A stretch of DNA of 64,000 bases. Source: Terebella lapidaria (Eukaryota > Annelida > Polychaeta > Terebellida > Terebellidae). The notes under the pieces were generated by a model. The model did no database searches. It saw only the letters and a program-made list of their open reading frames with translations, and had not been told where the DNA came from. Location: the NCBI GenBank assembly GCA_949152475.1, contig OX424567.1:16703402-16767401 (forward strand), read 5' to 3'. A program made the position numbers and the translations under genes. Below are positions 25,901-40,900 of the stretch, in pieces (the first letter of the stretch is position 1; every line of letters starts with the position of its first letter).

Positions 25901-28900
25901 CATTAATCCCTACGTTCTGTAAAGTCCCTACATGTCACAACTCAGATATCGAGATGTAATTTCCCTACATTATTGAATATCCCTACAAATACAGCCAAAT
26001 GGCTCCCAGAATCGTGAACGCAAGTGATTAATCCCTACGTTCTGTAAAGTCCCTACAGTTCACACAACTCAGATATCGAGATGTAATTTCCCTACATTAT
26101 TGAATATCCCTACTAAAGCCAAAAGGGAGTCTAGAATCGTCCTCGCAACTGATTATAATCCCTAAGTTCCGCCAAGCCCCTACAGGTCACAACTCAGATA
26201 TTTAGATGTAATATCCCTACATAATTGAATATCCCTACAAATAATGCAAAATAGGAGTCTAAAGTTAACTACACACTTGATTAACCCAAACATTCTACAA
26301 AGTACTGACAAGTAACAACTTGGATATTGAGGTTTTAATTTCCCTACATCATTGAATATCCCTACAAATTTTCTCATAAGGAGTCTGGAAGTCCACACAA
26401 TTAGTTAATCCCTACGCTTCGCAAAGTTCATACAGTTCACAACTAACATTATTGAATATACCTACAAGTAATGCCCAATGATAACGAGATGAAATTTCCT
26501 ATTGAAGATCTCTGTAAATGGTACCAAAGAGTAATATGAAATTGAACACGCTACTGTAACCTTATCTTTCCAAGTCTGTTCGTAATATTGTGTCAACTCA
26601 CACCTCAAAAGGGAAACAAACACTGTTCAGTGTGTAAGGTAAGCATTTATTCCGAATACACACACTTTAATTTCTGAAATGTACATGTAGGGAGTTTCGT
26701 GATTGTAGGGATTTTTTCTATAGTGGAGAGAAAAATTGATCAGTGCTTCTTTTATTACTGTGGAGACAGAATCACACCGAACACTATATTTATTATTACT
26801 GAGTGCGCAGAAGCGTAACTCCTCTGAATTTGATAGTACGTATGTAGGGCCCTACAAACACCCATATCATAAACCATTTTACCTATATCATGAACCAAAT
26901 GTTGAAGATTCCTATCAAAATAGGGACCTTGGTGTATTGATGTCCATTTCGCGCTGGAAGGCCAAATTGGCACTAGATATCAAATTTACATCATATAACA
27001 TTATCAACTAAAACATTACACTAAAATCTTTTCACTATAGGATCACCAGGACGTACTGGTGGCGCCGGCGAGCCGGGTGCTATTGGCCCAGTGGGTGAGG
27101 CTGGCGAGCGGGGCCGGCCCGGTGTGCCTGAACGAGGCTTGCCTGGACCCCCAGGACAGCAGGGCACTAGGGGACCCGCGGGTAGCATCGGTCAGCCTGG
27201 GCCAGCTGGAGAGTCTGGTACTCCTGGGGAGACTGGACGTCCTGGAAACCCAGGTACGGAGCATGTGTCTGACCTACTGGGGGCTTGCTCAGCATTTGAA
27301 TAGTTGGTTTTCAAAGAAAGCCTCGGAGATAAATTTATTCGTGGCAGAGTGGATCTATTTCATTATATTTTGTGGTTATCACTTTAAGCCTGATGACTAA
27401 GCCTGATACTTGCACGTACAAAAATGTATATATCATTTTACAGGTCGTGATGGAGCACCTGGTCCACGAGGCCCCTCAGGACCTACAGGACAGACTGGAC
27501 CCCAAGGCGAGAGTGGCCCTCGAGGTCCTGCTGGCCCTGCGGGACCTTCAGGATCTCCCGGACGAGAGGGGCCCTCAGGCGTGGAAGGTCCGAGAGGCCC
27601 TACTGGTCCAACGGGTCAAGCTGGCGAACCAGGTGAACAAGGACAAAGAGGAGAGCCTGGTACAGGCGGCAGTCCGGGTAACCAAGGCGAACAGGGACCT
27701 CGGGGTCCCAGCGGTCCTGCCGGACCTTCAGGAGAGCCTGGACCCCCGGGATCCGCGGGACCTACTGGCCCGAGAGGCGAACAGGGCGAGAGAGGCCCAC
27801 AGGGAACTGACGGTAAGCGCATTTGTAGTCATTTGTGTCTATGGCATATTTCCCAATTCTACTAGTGTATGGGTTAATTTTTCCCAAGACCATGCAACGC
27901 AATCTGGTTCAGTCCCAATCATTATTTATAATAATAATCAAAGATTTGCATCCCTTTGTGAACATATCGCAAATTTTGAAATATTTACTACATTCTCTGA
28001 CAGTAGGATGCTATGATTTGCTCGTCATGACATAGTATGCCACAATGTTGTCGCAAGTTTAAACGCTTGGACGCATGAATTAAGCATCAATGCCGTGCAG
28101 GTGTTCCTGGCCCCGATGGACCTACCGGACCCAGTGGACCTGCTGGTCCGGCCGGCCCACTTGGCGAGCGTGGAGAACGAGGGCCTGGAGGACCCCCCGG
28201 TGGTCGAGGGGAGAGAGGCCCAGCCGGACCGTCAGGCCGATCAGGTCCTGATGGCAGTGTGGGAGCTACAGGAGAAAGCGGACCCCGTGGCGAACGAGGA
28301 CCTCGCGGCCCTTCTGGAACACCAGGTACATTCTCTTTTACTTTTATGGCAAGAAATTTGGGATTTGATCGGGTAACTTGAAGAAATGCGCAGGTTTTAT
28401 ATTATGAGTTTTTACGCATTTTTTACCCAGGCCAAGACGGCATAGCAGGCCCTACTGGCGAGACAGGACCACGTGGCCCTGCTGGTCCATCTGGCGAACC
28501 AGGTCCCAGGGGCGAGCAGGGCGAGAGGGGACCACCCGGACCAGATGGACGCCCTGGCGAGTCCGTGCCTGGACCAGCCGGACCAGCTGGACCAGCCGGA
28601 CCTGCCGGCGAACAAGGCGAGAGAGGACCACGTGGACCAGATGGACCTCAGGTAGATTGCTTTATCGTAACATTCATGGCCCCATCGTCAAACTCATGCT
28701 AAGAGCTGGCCTTCTATGTTGGTAAGACGCTTGTGGAGGACATTGTAGAAGGTGATATGTAAAGTTGCGAAGTTGAGCCACAGTTTTCTTTTCCTTAGTT
28801 TCTCACAAAATTCAAGATTATATCATAATCGATAAACAGCCATTCTGAAGACCCAATTTCATGTTCGGCCAGGGTGAGCGAGGCCAACCTGGCGAAACTG

Positions 28901-31900
28901 GACCCCAAGGACCAAGTGGTGAGCCTGGCGCGAGAGGGCCTGCGGGACCTGCTGGCCCAGCCGGCGAGACCGGGGAACTCGGTACGATTGGCGAGCCTGG
29001 CCGGGCCGGTCAGCCAGGGCCTACAGGAGAACAAGGCGAGCGTGGCTCTCCGGGCATTCCAGGCGAGACTGGAGAGATAGGGTCTCCCGGGCCTGGTGGA
29101 CCTCGCGGAGAGAGAGGACAACCCGGAGAACCTGGCCCATCAGGTCCCACAGGACCTCTGGGACCTGCAGGAGAACAGGGACCTCGAGGCGAACGTGGCG
29201 AAACAGGCACTGTCGGACGTCCAGGTACGTTAGATGATATTTTTCATTTTAGGATTCTACATTGTCAACTTCCAAATAGAGAACAATGAGATGATTAACT
29301 CTTTTTTATTCTCCTTTGTAGGATCTGAGGGACCTGAAGGACCTTCAGGACCCCAAGGTGAGCGAGGTCCAGCTGGCGAACCGGGTGAACCCGGTGGTCC
29401 TGGCGAGCGAGGCGAACGTGGCAATCCTGGACCTGCGGGACCTGCGGGCCCAGCAGGAACTCCAGGACAGTCTGGCTCTGAAGGACCTGAGGGACCCACT
29501 GGACCAACAGGCCCCAGGGGTCCACGAGGACAGGCAGGTGAGCGAGGCGAACGTGGCCCTCTAGGACCGATTGGGCCCTCAGGACCAACTGGAGAGGCGG
29601 GATCTCGAGGCGAGTCAGGCCAACCTGGACAGACTGGCGAACCAGGGGAACAAGGACGCGCAGGACCACAAGGTCAGTGATTCTCTTCTCATACAATAAG
29701 AGATCAAATAACACGTCGTCAAATCTCATTTTACTACACTTGATAATAACTCAAATACTGGGTCTGTGATTGTATTTTTTTCAAATAACATGAAAGACAA
29801 AAGACACAAAGACAAAATTCATCAAACATGCAAATAAATCACACAACAGTATAAAAACTGATGTTTTAATGACTAATTTTTCATCCAATATCTGCTTCAT
29901 TTTGCAAAACGAAATCAAACCCATCCTATATCTCCCACTTTTTCTGCCAGGACCTAGAGGCCCAGCCGGCCCCGCAGGAGAGCCGGGAGAGCGAGGCGGT
30001 CCAGGACCTACAGGCGAGGCTGGAGAGCGTGGGCGGGCTGGCGAACCAGGCGAACGGGGTGGAGCGGGATCTCCGGGCTCTATCGGACCCGCTGGACCTG
30101 CTGGACCAGCTGGCCCTGCCGGCGAACAGGGCGCGCGAGGCGAGCCAGGAGAAGGAGGCCGCGATGGACAACCAGGTTTGAAAAATATAATTCCGGGGTT
30201 TTCTTTTTGGGAAACCCAGATTTTAATCGCAACATGTTTTTCTTAGAAATATGCATTATGACTAATTCATTGCAATTTGGAAGTTTTTAGTTCTAAGTGA
30301 CTTATTGCCAATCGTAGATCATTGCTAGCATTCATGAGTCTGGAAACCACAAGGACCAAATTATAATGTGAATGAAGCCTGGAAACGTTGTGGAATTTTC
30401 AACCAACCCTTTATTCTAATCCAAAGGAGAACGAGGCCCGGACGGCCCGAGAGGCGAGCGTGGCTCTCCCGGTCAGCCCGGTAGGGCGGGCGAGCCGGGC
30501 TCTCGAGGACCTCGAGGTCCCCAGGGTCGAGAGGGAACCCAAGGTGAAAGAGGCGAGAGAGGTTCCCAGGGTCCATCGGGACCAACTGGGCCGTTAGGTC
30601 CGAGTGGACCAGCTGGACCCCAAGGCCAACGAGGCGAACAGGGCGAGAGAGGAGGCCCTGGTCCAGATGGTGCCCAAGGCGAGAGAGGACCAAGGGGGCC
30701 TGCTGGACCCGCCGGACCATCAGGCGAAACGGGAGAGGTCGGCAGAGCTGGCCAGCCTGGAGCCACAGGATCCGCAGGTTGGTAGCACCGGTTGAAAATC
30801 GATGTTTTTTTCCATTAACAAAAGGATACAAGCAAATATTTTGCTCAAAGTGTAATTAACGCCAAATACAAATTATTGTGCATATGCTACTAAGCTTTCA
30901 TACTCTTGCTTTATGGATCCATGTATTTGATAATGTATGATTCAGTTTAAAGCAATAGGCATCAAAATCTCCTAAATTTATCTTTCTGATATACGTGTAT
31001 AATTCTGTATATACACCGGAAAACTGCAGGTATATGTGCCTTTCCTACACAGGAGCGACAGGGCAACCAGGCCCTGCTGGCCAGCCTGGTGAGACCGGAC
31101 AGCCTGGCCCCCTGGGACCTCAGGGTGGGAGAGGTGCTCCCGGACCTCAAGGCGAGCGTGGTGGTCAGGGACCCACGGGCGAGTCAGGTGAACAGGGACC
31201 TAGGGGCCCCGCAGGACCGTCAGGATCCCCGGGCGAACAAGGCGAGCGAGGCAGCCCCGGGCAGCCTGGACAGCCAGGTATGTGGCAGAGTGAAAAACAT
31301 TACAAGTGTTCATAACTTTCTTTCGCACTCCTGCCAGGGTATGATGCAACATGTAGGCCTGGTCATGAATAGTCGTTATTAATATAGATATAATTATATT
31401 ACTTGTATTACTCATAATGCAAAACCGAATGTAAAAATAACTAGTATTGAATAATTTTGACTTGGGTAAAATTTTCAACATCACATCACAAGTGTTTATA
31501 CCATCTATCCAAGGACCGCTCGGACCCGCTGGACCTCAGGGTGAGCAAGGCGAACGTGGACCTGTGGGCGAGATTGGCCGCGAGGGTGAACGAGGAGCAC
31601 AGGGCCCCTCGGGTGAACCTGGCGAGAGAGGTTCCCGAGGTGAACCTGGTCCAGTCGGACCCGTTGGACCCTCGGGACCTCGAGGTCCACGTGGCGAACA
31701 GGGCGAGCGTGGAGAACAAGGCGAGCGCGGAACACCGGGTGAAGCTGCTGAAAGGTCAGTTGAAACGTACACGATTGACCTGAAATCCAAGTTATGGATA
31801 AGTTTTCACGGTATCCCATTTATTGCATCCTCCCACAACCAAGTTCGGCGGATACTATGGATATGCGATGGTCGCGCCACCGCGTCCGTCACAGCGACCT

Positions 31901-34900
31901 TTTTGTGAATGCTCAATAGGTTGCGTTTGTCATCTGATTTCGATGAGTTTTACGGACATATATACTATGGTAAGGTCAGGCCGTGACATCTGTCGATTTG
32001 TGTTGCCATAACATCCGAAATGGCAGATTGACAACACATTTTGTTAAGGAAACAGCCTTTTTGACAAACATGGTTTTGCAAGCACTCTCGATGTGGCAAT
32101 TTTGCAGGAATAGTTGTGTTATCGACCAGGCATGTTGACCATCACTCCTACACGAAACCTCTTGTTTTTGGGAAAGATTGAATGCACTTTAGTAAGTTAA
32201 GTGAGGTAAAATTACAGCATAGTCGAATACCCAGTTTGCGGCGTGATGCTTTTTATAACAAAACATAGTAACATGAATTTCATTCGTTAAATTTATTATT
32301 GCTTACGAGAAAAATAAATAAATGTAAGGTAAGAAACATGTAAAATTGGACTAACCGAGATTTTATAGCTGTATCATTATTACATACTAGTTAAAATTCC
32401 TAACTGTTTATGCAGAACATCAAAATCATCGAAATCAACAAATATAGAATACTGGGCTCACTTGTGTCTTGTACTGTCTGTGATTGAGCAAGGTCTCATA
32501 TTCCAATGTTGAAAAGATTATCTGGAAAGTGTTTGCTGAAAAATAATAAGGTAATTAATGAATATCTCATTTGCTAAGAATGATGCTGCATGGAATACAA
32601 TAAGTAAGGCGTGGACACATTTATTACTGAGTTTGATGAAAGAAACTGGTCTGGTAGTAAAGATGCATTGTCTGAATTACCATATATTGGGCAACAGAGA
32701 TGATAACATATCAGCGGGATACACCCAAGCGGTGAGCACTTAGTTTATTGCATACATCGCTATGCAATATCTAGACAATATTGCGCATTACAATCATTAG
32801 TTTGGTGAAATTATATATGTTTTCCATATCAGAGGTCAACCAGGCCCAGCAGGACCTGCTGGCAGACCTGGCCCAGATGGTGAATCAGGGCAGCCCGGCG
32901 AGCCGGGACCACAGGGCGCTCAGGGCGAGCGAGGTTCTCCCGGACCTCAAGGTCCTCGGGGTCCCGCTGGACCTACAGGCGAAGCTGGAGGGCGAGGACC
33001 TGCCGGCCCAGCTGGAGCTTCTGGTAGTCGAGGTGAAGGCGGCGAGAGAGGACCTCCCGGACCGACAGGATCTCGTGGCGAACGTGGACAAGACGGAAGA
33101 CCTGGCGAGCCAGGATCTCCTGGGGAAACCGGCGAGCGAGGCGAGCGAGGACCCGCTGGACCTGCAGGCGAGCCTGGCCAACGTGGCGAAGACGGACGAC
33201 CGGGATCTCCCGGATCGGATGGCCGACCCGGCGAGACGGGCGAGAGAGGCCCGACTGGAACGCCAGGACCTAGGGGACAGCCAGGAGAAGGGGGATCTCG
33301 CGGACCTCAGGGCCCAGCCGGCCCAAGGGGCGAACAAGGAGAGCGTGGTGAGCGTGGACCCACGGGACCGACTGGACAACCAGGAGAGGATGGCAGACCC
33401 GGCGAAACTGGACAACGTGGCAACCAAGGACAAGAAGGCGTTTCAGGCAAGAACTTCATAACATGCTACTTTTTTCTGCAAACCCCATGTTGAACAGTTC
33501 AGTATCTGAATTCAACAAAGTTGGACCCGAATTCAGACTTGTGAAATGGAATGCATGTATGTACATATTGATCTATGTATGTATGTACATTTTTGTATCT
33601 AATAACACCATTCGTTTTCATAGGTGAGCGAGGCACACCAGGCCCGGCAGGTCCCACTGGACCGACAGGACCCTCCGGCCCAGCTGGTCCAAGTGGCGAG
33701 ACCGGTCGTCCAGGAGAACGGGGAGGCCAAGGTTCGCCCGGGGAAAGAGGTCAGAGGGGCCCAGCTGGACCCGCGGGACAGTCAGGATCACCTGGAACCA
33801 CAGGCGAGACCGGCCAGCGTGGACCTCAGGGCGAGCGGGGCCAACGTGGAGAACAAGGCGAACGTGGACAACCTGGCGAAACTGGTTAGTACAACAACAG
33901 CAAAATTGAGCGATTAGTATATTTTAAATCATGATAACTCGTTTGTCTTCCTACCTCACATAAACTGGACCATAAAATAAATGAGCAATGCAGAAATCAT
34001 TATGGATAATCATATAAAAAATACTAATATCACAGGACCATCTGGCCCATTGGGACCGGCTGGCGAGCCTGGACCTCGTGGCGAGAGTGGGCGCCCAGGC
34101 TCTGACGGTGAGCAGGGACCTCCAGGCCCTGCAGGCGAGGCAGGACCCCGCGGCGAACAGGGCGAGCGTGGAAGCCCGGGAGGCCCAGGAACTAGCGGCC
34201 GACCTGGCGAGGCAGGAGCTCCCGGTCCCTCAGGACCGAGAGGGCAGCCTGGACCTGCCGGAGGCCCTGGCGAAACGGGAGAGAGAGGGGAGCGTGGTTC
34301 ACGTGGACCAAGGGGACCTACAGGTCAGTCTCAGAGATTCCATGAAAACGATTCAAGGGATAAACACATATAGATGTTAGCAAATGTCAACCACATCTGA
34401 ACATTGAGAAAACATTGTCTTTATTCAATGAGGAAATGCGTGCATATATCAGAGCCTGAAATAAAAATAAATAATCCAAATCAGAAGCGGTTAAGTACAG
34501 GCAAGCAACATCCAATACATTTGGAATAAAAAATATATGTCGATCGAATATGATATCCGGTGATATTTTGTGTGATATTTCTCTTCAGGACAAACTGGCG
34601 AACGAGGCCCTTCAGGCCCAACTGGCCCATCTGGGCCAGCAGGACCAAGTGGAGAGCAGGGTCAAAGAGGTGAGCCAGGTGAGCGTGGACAAGATGGGCG
34701 ACCTGGCGAAACAGGGCTTCGTGGTCCGGCCGGAACCCCTGGTCAGCCTGGAGTTCCTGGGGAACCAGGCGAGCCAGGCCAGCGAGGGGAACAGGGCTCC
34801 CGGGGTCCCCGTGGACCGGCTGGACCAGCTGGTGAGCAAGGCACGAGGGGAGAGACTGGCTCGCCAGGTAGCCCCGGACGGCAGGGGTCATCAGGCGAGC

Positions 34901-37900
34901 GTGGAGAACCTGGGCCCACTGGAGAGGCTGGGACACCAGGAGAGCCTGGTCGGCAAGGGGAGCAAGGTCCTAGAGGCGAACAAGGACAAAGAGGAGAGAG
35001 TGGACAATCTGGTAGCCAAGGACCAGCAGGTCAGAAATGATGAAATAAATTCAAGTAAACAAATACGCATCACTGATCTTGAAACAAGGGTTATGCCTGC
35101 ATGACAACACGCGCTTTTTAAATTCCTCCAGGACCACCTGGCAGTGAGGGGCGACAAGGCGAACGTGGTGAGCGTGGACCAAGTGGTCCTCGTGGTGGAC
35201 CAGGAGTGTCAGGCCCTCGAGGCCCTGCCGGACCAAGTGGACCTCAAGGGTCTCAAGGTGAACGTGGCGAGCGTGGATCTCCAGGTGAGCAAGGCTCAAG
35301 AGGACCAGATGGGCCAGCCGGACCAAGAGGTGAACCTGGTGAGAGAGGAACCTCAGGCGAAGCAGGATCTCGAGGTCCTGATGGTCCGTCTGGCCCTGCA
35401 GGACCAGCTGGCACCCCTGGCGAGAGAGGTACTGCTGGCACCCCTGGCGAACGTGGCTCACCCGGTGAGAGAGGACAGCCTGGACCTGCTGGACCCTCGG
35501 GAGAGAGAGGCGAGCCCGGCCGAGCTGGGTCGCCAGGGTCACCAGGACCCGATGGACAGCCTGGTAGACAAGGGGAACAGGGCGAGCGAGGACAAGCTGG
35601 AGAACCTGGCAGACAGGGATCTGACGGCACACCAGGAGAAGCTGGCAAGAAATATTTATGTTTAATATCTGCATTTCACTGATTCCGAGCTGCATGTAAT
35701 TTTTGTTATGCACTGATTAGTACAAGGCACCTAAGTACTCGTTATGTTTCAGGCTCGCCTGGCGAGACTGGACAACAAGGACCAGCAGGACCTGCAGGAC
35801 GACCTGGTACGCCAGGTCCCAGTGGGACCCAAGGAGAGCGTGGCTCCCCTGGTCGCTCAGGGCCTGATGGCGAACAAGGCGAGAGAGGTTCTCCTGGACC
35901 CCAGGGACCTGCTGGTTCCCCAGGCCAACAGGGTGAACAAGGCTCTCGTGGACCCAGAGGACCCGATGGAGAATCCGGCCAAAGAGGTGAACCCGGAACT
36001 CCTGGAGCGCGAGGCGAGCAGGGCGAGCGAGGACCTCAAGGAGCAGCTGGCTCTCCAGGACCGAGAGGAGTACAAGGGGAAACCGGTCTTAGGGGACCAG
36101 ATGGACCCAGAGGTGCTGATGGCGAGAGGGGAACCGCTGGCGAACAAGGCCAGAGGGGAGAACCTGGAGCCCAGGGGCCACAAGGCGCAGCAGGTGAAAA
36201 TACTAAGCTTTCATAGCTTGGACAATAATCATGATTATAATGGGAATGACCACTGACTCAATTTATGAAGCACAACTCTTACATGTATTTCCTGAACACA
36301 TGCATTCTCACCACTGATATATATTACTGAATCGCAGGACGTGAGGGATCACCTGGAGCACCAGGCGAGCGTGGTGAGCGTGGCCCTGATGGCGGACCAG
36401 GAGTCACTGGGCCACGAGGACAAGAGGGCTCAGCCGGCCCTGCTGGACCTCGTGGACAAGCAGGTACACCAGGACCTGCAGGCAGTGATGGCGAGACCGG
36501 ACTCCGAGGACCTGCAGGACCACGTGGTGAGCGTGGTGAACGAGGCGAAAGAGGACCAATTGGGAACCCAGGACAGCCGGGACCAGATGGTGCCCAAGGC
36601 GCGACTGGTGAGGCAGGACCACGTGGTGAAATTGGAACACCTGGCGAGACTGGCCTTCGTGGTCCTGATGGGCCTAGAGGCAATCCTGGTCAGGCAGGGA
36701 CCCAAGGAGAATCTGGCGAACGTGGTAGTCCTGGCAATGCTGGCAGACCTGGCCCAGATGGCCGGCCTGGACCTCCGGGAACTCCAGGTGAACCTGGTGA
36801 ACGTGGCGGTCGTGGGCAAACTGGAGAAACTGGTCCAAGAGGTCCTATAGGTATGTCCTGATACAGCTTCTATTGGACTCAATCATATGCACACGGTAAA
36901 ACCAGTTGATTGATATACATGTATGCACTAATAATATTCAGGATAAATATACCGTATATCATCATATCCAGTTTGAGAGCCGAACTAATGCTCCTTTGTC
37001 TACCTTCAGGAGCCACAGGCGCTACAGGCCGTCGTGGTGGAGACGGTGTACTGGGTGTGCAAGGACCAAGAGGTCCCCAAGGTCCTCGAGGAGAACAAGG
37101 CCCGCGTGGAGTCCGAGGTGATCCTGGCACCATTCGCGGTGCACAAGGCGAGCCCGGACCCATTGGACGACAGGGACCCAGGGGGCCGCCAGGAGAACGA
37201 GGCCAACCGGGAATTTCAGGCGAGAGGGGCGCTCTAGGTCCGTCTGGAACACCGGGACGCGATGGCGAGCAAGGTGAAACGGGGCCATCAGGGCGGCCCG
37301 GAACACCTGGCGCCACGGGACCTGACGGACCGCGCGGCAGCCGGGGGCCAATTGGACCACCTGGACCTACTGGGGAGAGAGGACCAGCGGGAACTCCAGG
37401 ACAAGATGGTAAAATAATCTCAATATAGAGATTCTTGAGTGTTTCTTGAATCCGAAAATTCCTGAAAGATGTGGAAAGCAAAGTAATATTTCTTTGAACA
37501 TATATACTAAATATATGTAAGGACATGACGATGGTAATGAGATTGATGATTTTATGTTTACATGGTATTTGATATGTGTTTCTTTTATAGTGCATTTTTT
37601 TTATTGAATTGACAGTGACATATTTTCAACTATTGTGAATGGACTTATAGGTGATACTGGACCAGCTGGAAGACCGGGTACCCCAGGTACTGATGGGCTT
37701 CCCGGCAGACCAGGGGTTGCCGGTCCCACTGGACCATCAGGACGTCCAGGAGATACCGGACCTTTGGGCGACCCAGGGAACGCCGGTTCTCCTGGAGGAG
37801 CTGGTGAACGTGGACCTAGAGGACCTACGGGTCCAGCGGGTCCAACTGGACCCCAAGGAGAAGCTGGTAGACCTGGCGTGGGTGGCCAGCGTGGTCCTTC

Positions 37901-40900
37901 TGGACCGGCAGGACCCGCCGGGCCCACGGGACCTTCTGGAGATCGTGGATCACCCGGCGATCCTGGACGACAAGGAGAGCAAGGACCACGTGGACCTGCT
38001 GGTCCAACTGGGCCACAAGGCGAAAGTGGATCACAGGGACCATCCGGGTCTCCTGGACAGAGAGGTCCGGATGGACCAGCGGGACCTGCTGGGCCATCGG
38101 GAGAACGAGGGGCCCCTGGATCGATCGGAACGCCAGGAACGGACGGTCGACCAGGATCACAAGGTAAATACAATTATTATACTTCTTCAGCATGGTTATT
38201 CACACAGAGAAGAAGGTCCGTGCAATTGATTGTATAATATTCGCCAAAACTCAATTGTTTCATATCTATTCAGGTCAGCCTGGGCGAGCTGGACCCTCAG
38301 GTCCTGCAGGTGAGCGTGGAACTCCGGGAACAACTGGTGAGGTCGGTGCACCAGGTGAGAGAGGCGAGCCTGGACGAGCAGGTGAACAAGGACCTCAGGG
38401 AGAAAGAGGCGAGCCAGGACCTTCGGGAACAACTGGACCAGCCGGACCAGCGGGTCCTGCTGGACCTCGTGGCGAAGCCGGACCGCAAGGCACACAGGGT
38501 GAGCGAGGAACACCTGGGGAGCAAGGTACTAGAGGCCCGAGAGGACCAGCTGGACCCGCCGGCAGTGCCGGTACCCCCGGCGAGCCCGGACCCCAAGGAC
38601 CTCAGGGACCTACTGGGCCAGTCGGAGCTGCCGGTCCCCAGGGTGAAAGAGGACCCCAAGGAGAGCGTGGTACATCTGGTGAAACTGGAGAACCTGGACG
38701 ACCAGGAAGTCAAGGTATCAGTACATACACTACATGTAGATCTAGTAATCAATTCACTTATATAAATCCGTGATCATAATAAAACGAACACAAGGTTCGC
38801 ACAATACATGTCAATATCTGCAAACCTAATGTTGTTGTCATCGCAGGACGCCCTGGACCAACTGGCCCTGCCGGCCCTGCCGGTGAACAAGGTGGTCGAG
38901 GCAGCCCAGGTGTGGGTGGAGTTAGAGGTCCTGATGGTCCCGCCGGACCAGCTGGACCTACAGGCTCTCCGGGTGAGCCCGGCTCTCCTGGTGAACGAGG
39001 AGAGGCAGGCCGCCCAGGCAGTGCAGGACAGCAGGGACCGAGAGGCGAGCGAGGACCAGCGGGCGGACCTGGTGGCCCAGGACGAACGGGTCCCATTGGA
39101 CCAGCTGGACCTGCCGGTGAGAGAGGCACACAAGGAGAGAGGGGACAGCCGGGAGATAGAGGTGCACCAGGACCAGATGGGAACCCAGGACGTGACGGTC
39201 AGTGATATCATGGCCATGGGCTGTTATAATTTGGAGTTGTTAGGCTAGATTGGTTGTATACATGTAGTTGGTATTACTATATATTTGAGGTGGATTTTCT
39301 ACTTTAAAACGTAATATAGATAACATCTATGTTTTATGGATAACGTAAATCTTGGAACGTACAAAAAAAAAACAACAACAACCAAATTCTGAAAAATTCA
39401 CATGTACGTATTTTTCGCACCACCGACAGGAAGCACAGGAGCTACTGGCCCTGTCGGCCCGCAAGGCGAACGTGGACAACCCGGACCTACTGGTGAGACT
39501 GGGGGACCGGGAGAGCGTGGCGAGCCTGGAGCACGTGGTTCTGCCGGTCAGCAGGGTGAGCGTGGCGAGGCGGGCCAGCCCGGCCCAACTGGACCTTCAG
39601 GATCACCTGGCTCGGATGGTGCCCAAGGACCCAGAGGCGAGCAGGGACCCAGAGGAGAGCGCGGTCCTGCCGGCGAGAGAGGCGAACCAGGTAATAAATG
39701 TATACATACCTGGATGCCAACCGGGGTTTTTGTTGCAATTTTAAGGGTTTACATGGAAAAGCGAACATCGCTTTCATGCAAACCTTGAGAATGTAATGTA
39801 AACGATAATTTAATACGTTTCACATATCTCCATAGTTGTCATTGTTGCAATTTGTATTTATTATGAACAATGAAACACCACTTGTGATGTTGTTGTGTAG
39901 GTACCCCGGGCACAGACGGTAGTGATGGTGAGCCTGGACCAGCGGGATCTCCTGGACGACCAGGGCCTGACGGAGAAGCAGGACCTGCTGGACCAGCCGG
40001 CGAGCCCGGGTTGCCAGGAGAGACTGGAGAACTTGGAGCCCAAGGGCCTAGAGGACCCCGCGGCCCCGCCGGACCCACGGGTAAGATTGTTAATGGATGT
40101 GTGAATACCCAGTTTTGGGAAAATTGCATGTTTATTTCACTGGCAAAATGACAAAATCATTGTCTCAAATTTACAGAATACTAACATAATCATAACATAA
40201 CGTTCCATGTGACAGATACAAAAAGTGTGTTCATTTTAAGGCGAACGCGGAGAGCCAGGCCGAGACGGTGGCCTTGGAGTCACAGGCCCTCGTGGTCCAG
40301 CTGGTCCTGCTGGCCTCTCTGGTCCTAGTGGCGAGACTGGCGAGCGTGGAACTCAAGGTGAACGGGGACCCCCGGGACCGGCCGGACCCTCAGGTGAGCC
40401 AGGCGAACGTGGCTCCCGCGGCCCTGATGGACCCTCGGGACCAGCGGGACCTGCCGGTCGTCCAGGCGAACAGGGCGAGAGAGGCATCGCTGGGACACCT
40501 GGCAACGACGGAACAGATGGTATGTGTTAGAGGTCTTTTGGGTGTGTTACATGAATACGGGAGTTTCAAATAACTTCCTTCCACTAATTGGTGACAATCA
40601 CTCACCACAGCTAAAATTTATCTAACTGTTGCTCTGCAGGACAAACTGGACCTAGTGGACCTCGTGGACCACGAGGACCTCGTGGTCCTGCTGGACCTGC
40701 GGGTGGTATAGGCCCGTTGGGACCCCAGGGCCCGAGAGGACCACGTGGTAATCAAGGCCCTCAGGGCGAAAGAGGTGAGCCTGGACAATCGGGTGTCAGT
40801 GGACCTGAGGGCCGCCAGGGACCGAGCGGACCTATTGGCCCAGCAGGTGAACAAGGACCTCGAGGGGAACAGGGCAGCCCGGGCGCCGTCGGTGAGACGG

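Noticed and set aside
25440-26520. CRISPR-like array
   Set aside because: The units are long diverged tandem repeats without unique spacers, in an intron of an animal gene.
27372-28016. Plus-strand out-of-phase frames over collagen exons rich in Asp, Leu and Glu
   Set aside because: Shadow frames of GGA-CCT-type repeats; the Gly-X-Y frame alone links across splice sites.
31741-31908. Continuation of exon 24 into [13 protein letters not shown] as a chain end
   Set aside because: GTCAGT after GAA-AG is a good donor and pairs in phase with exon 25 to restore RGQPG; reading on would mean an abrupt non-helical tail.
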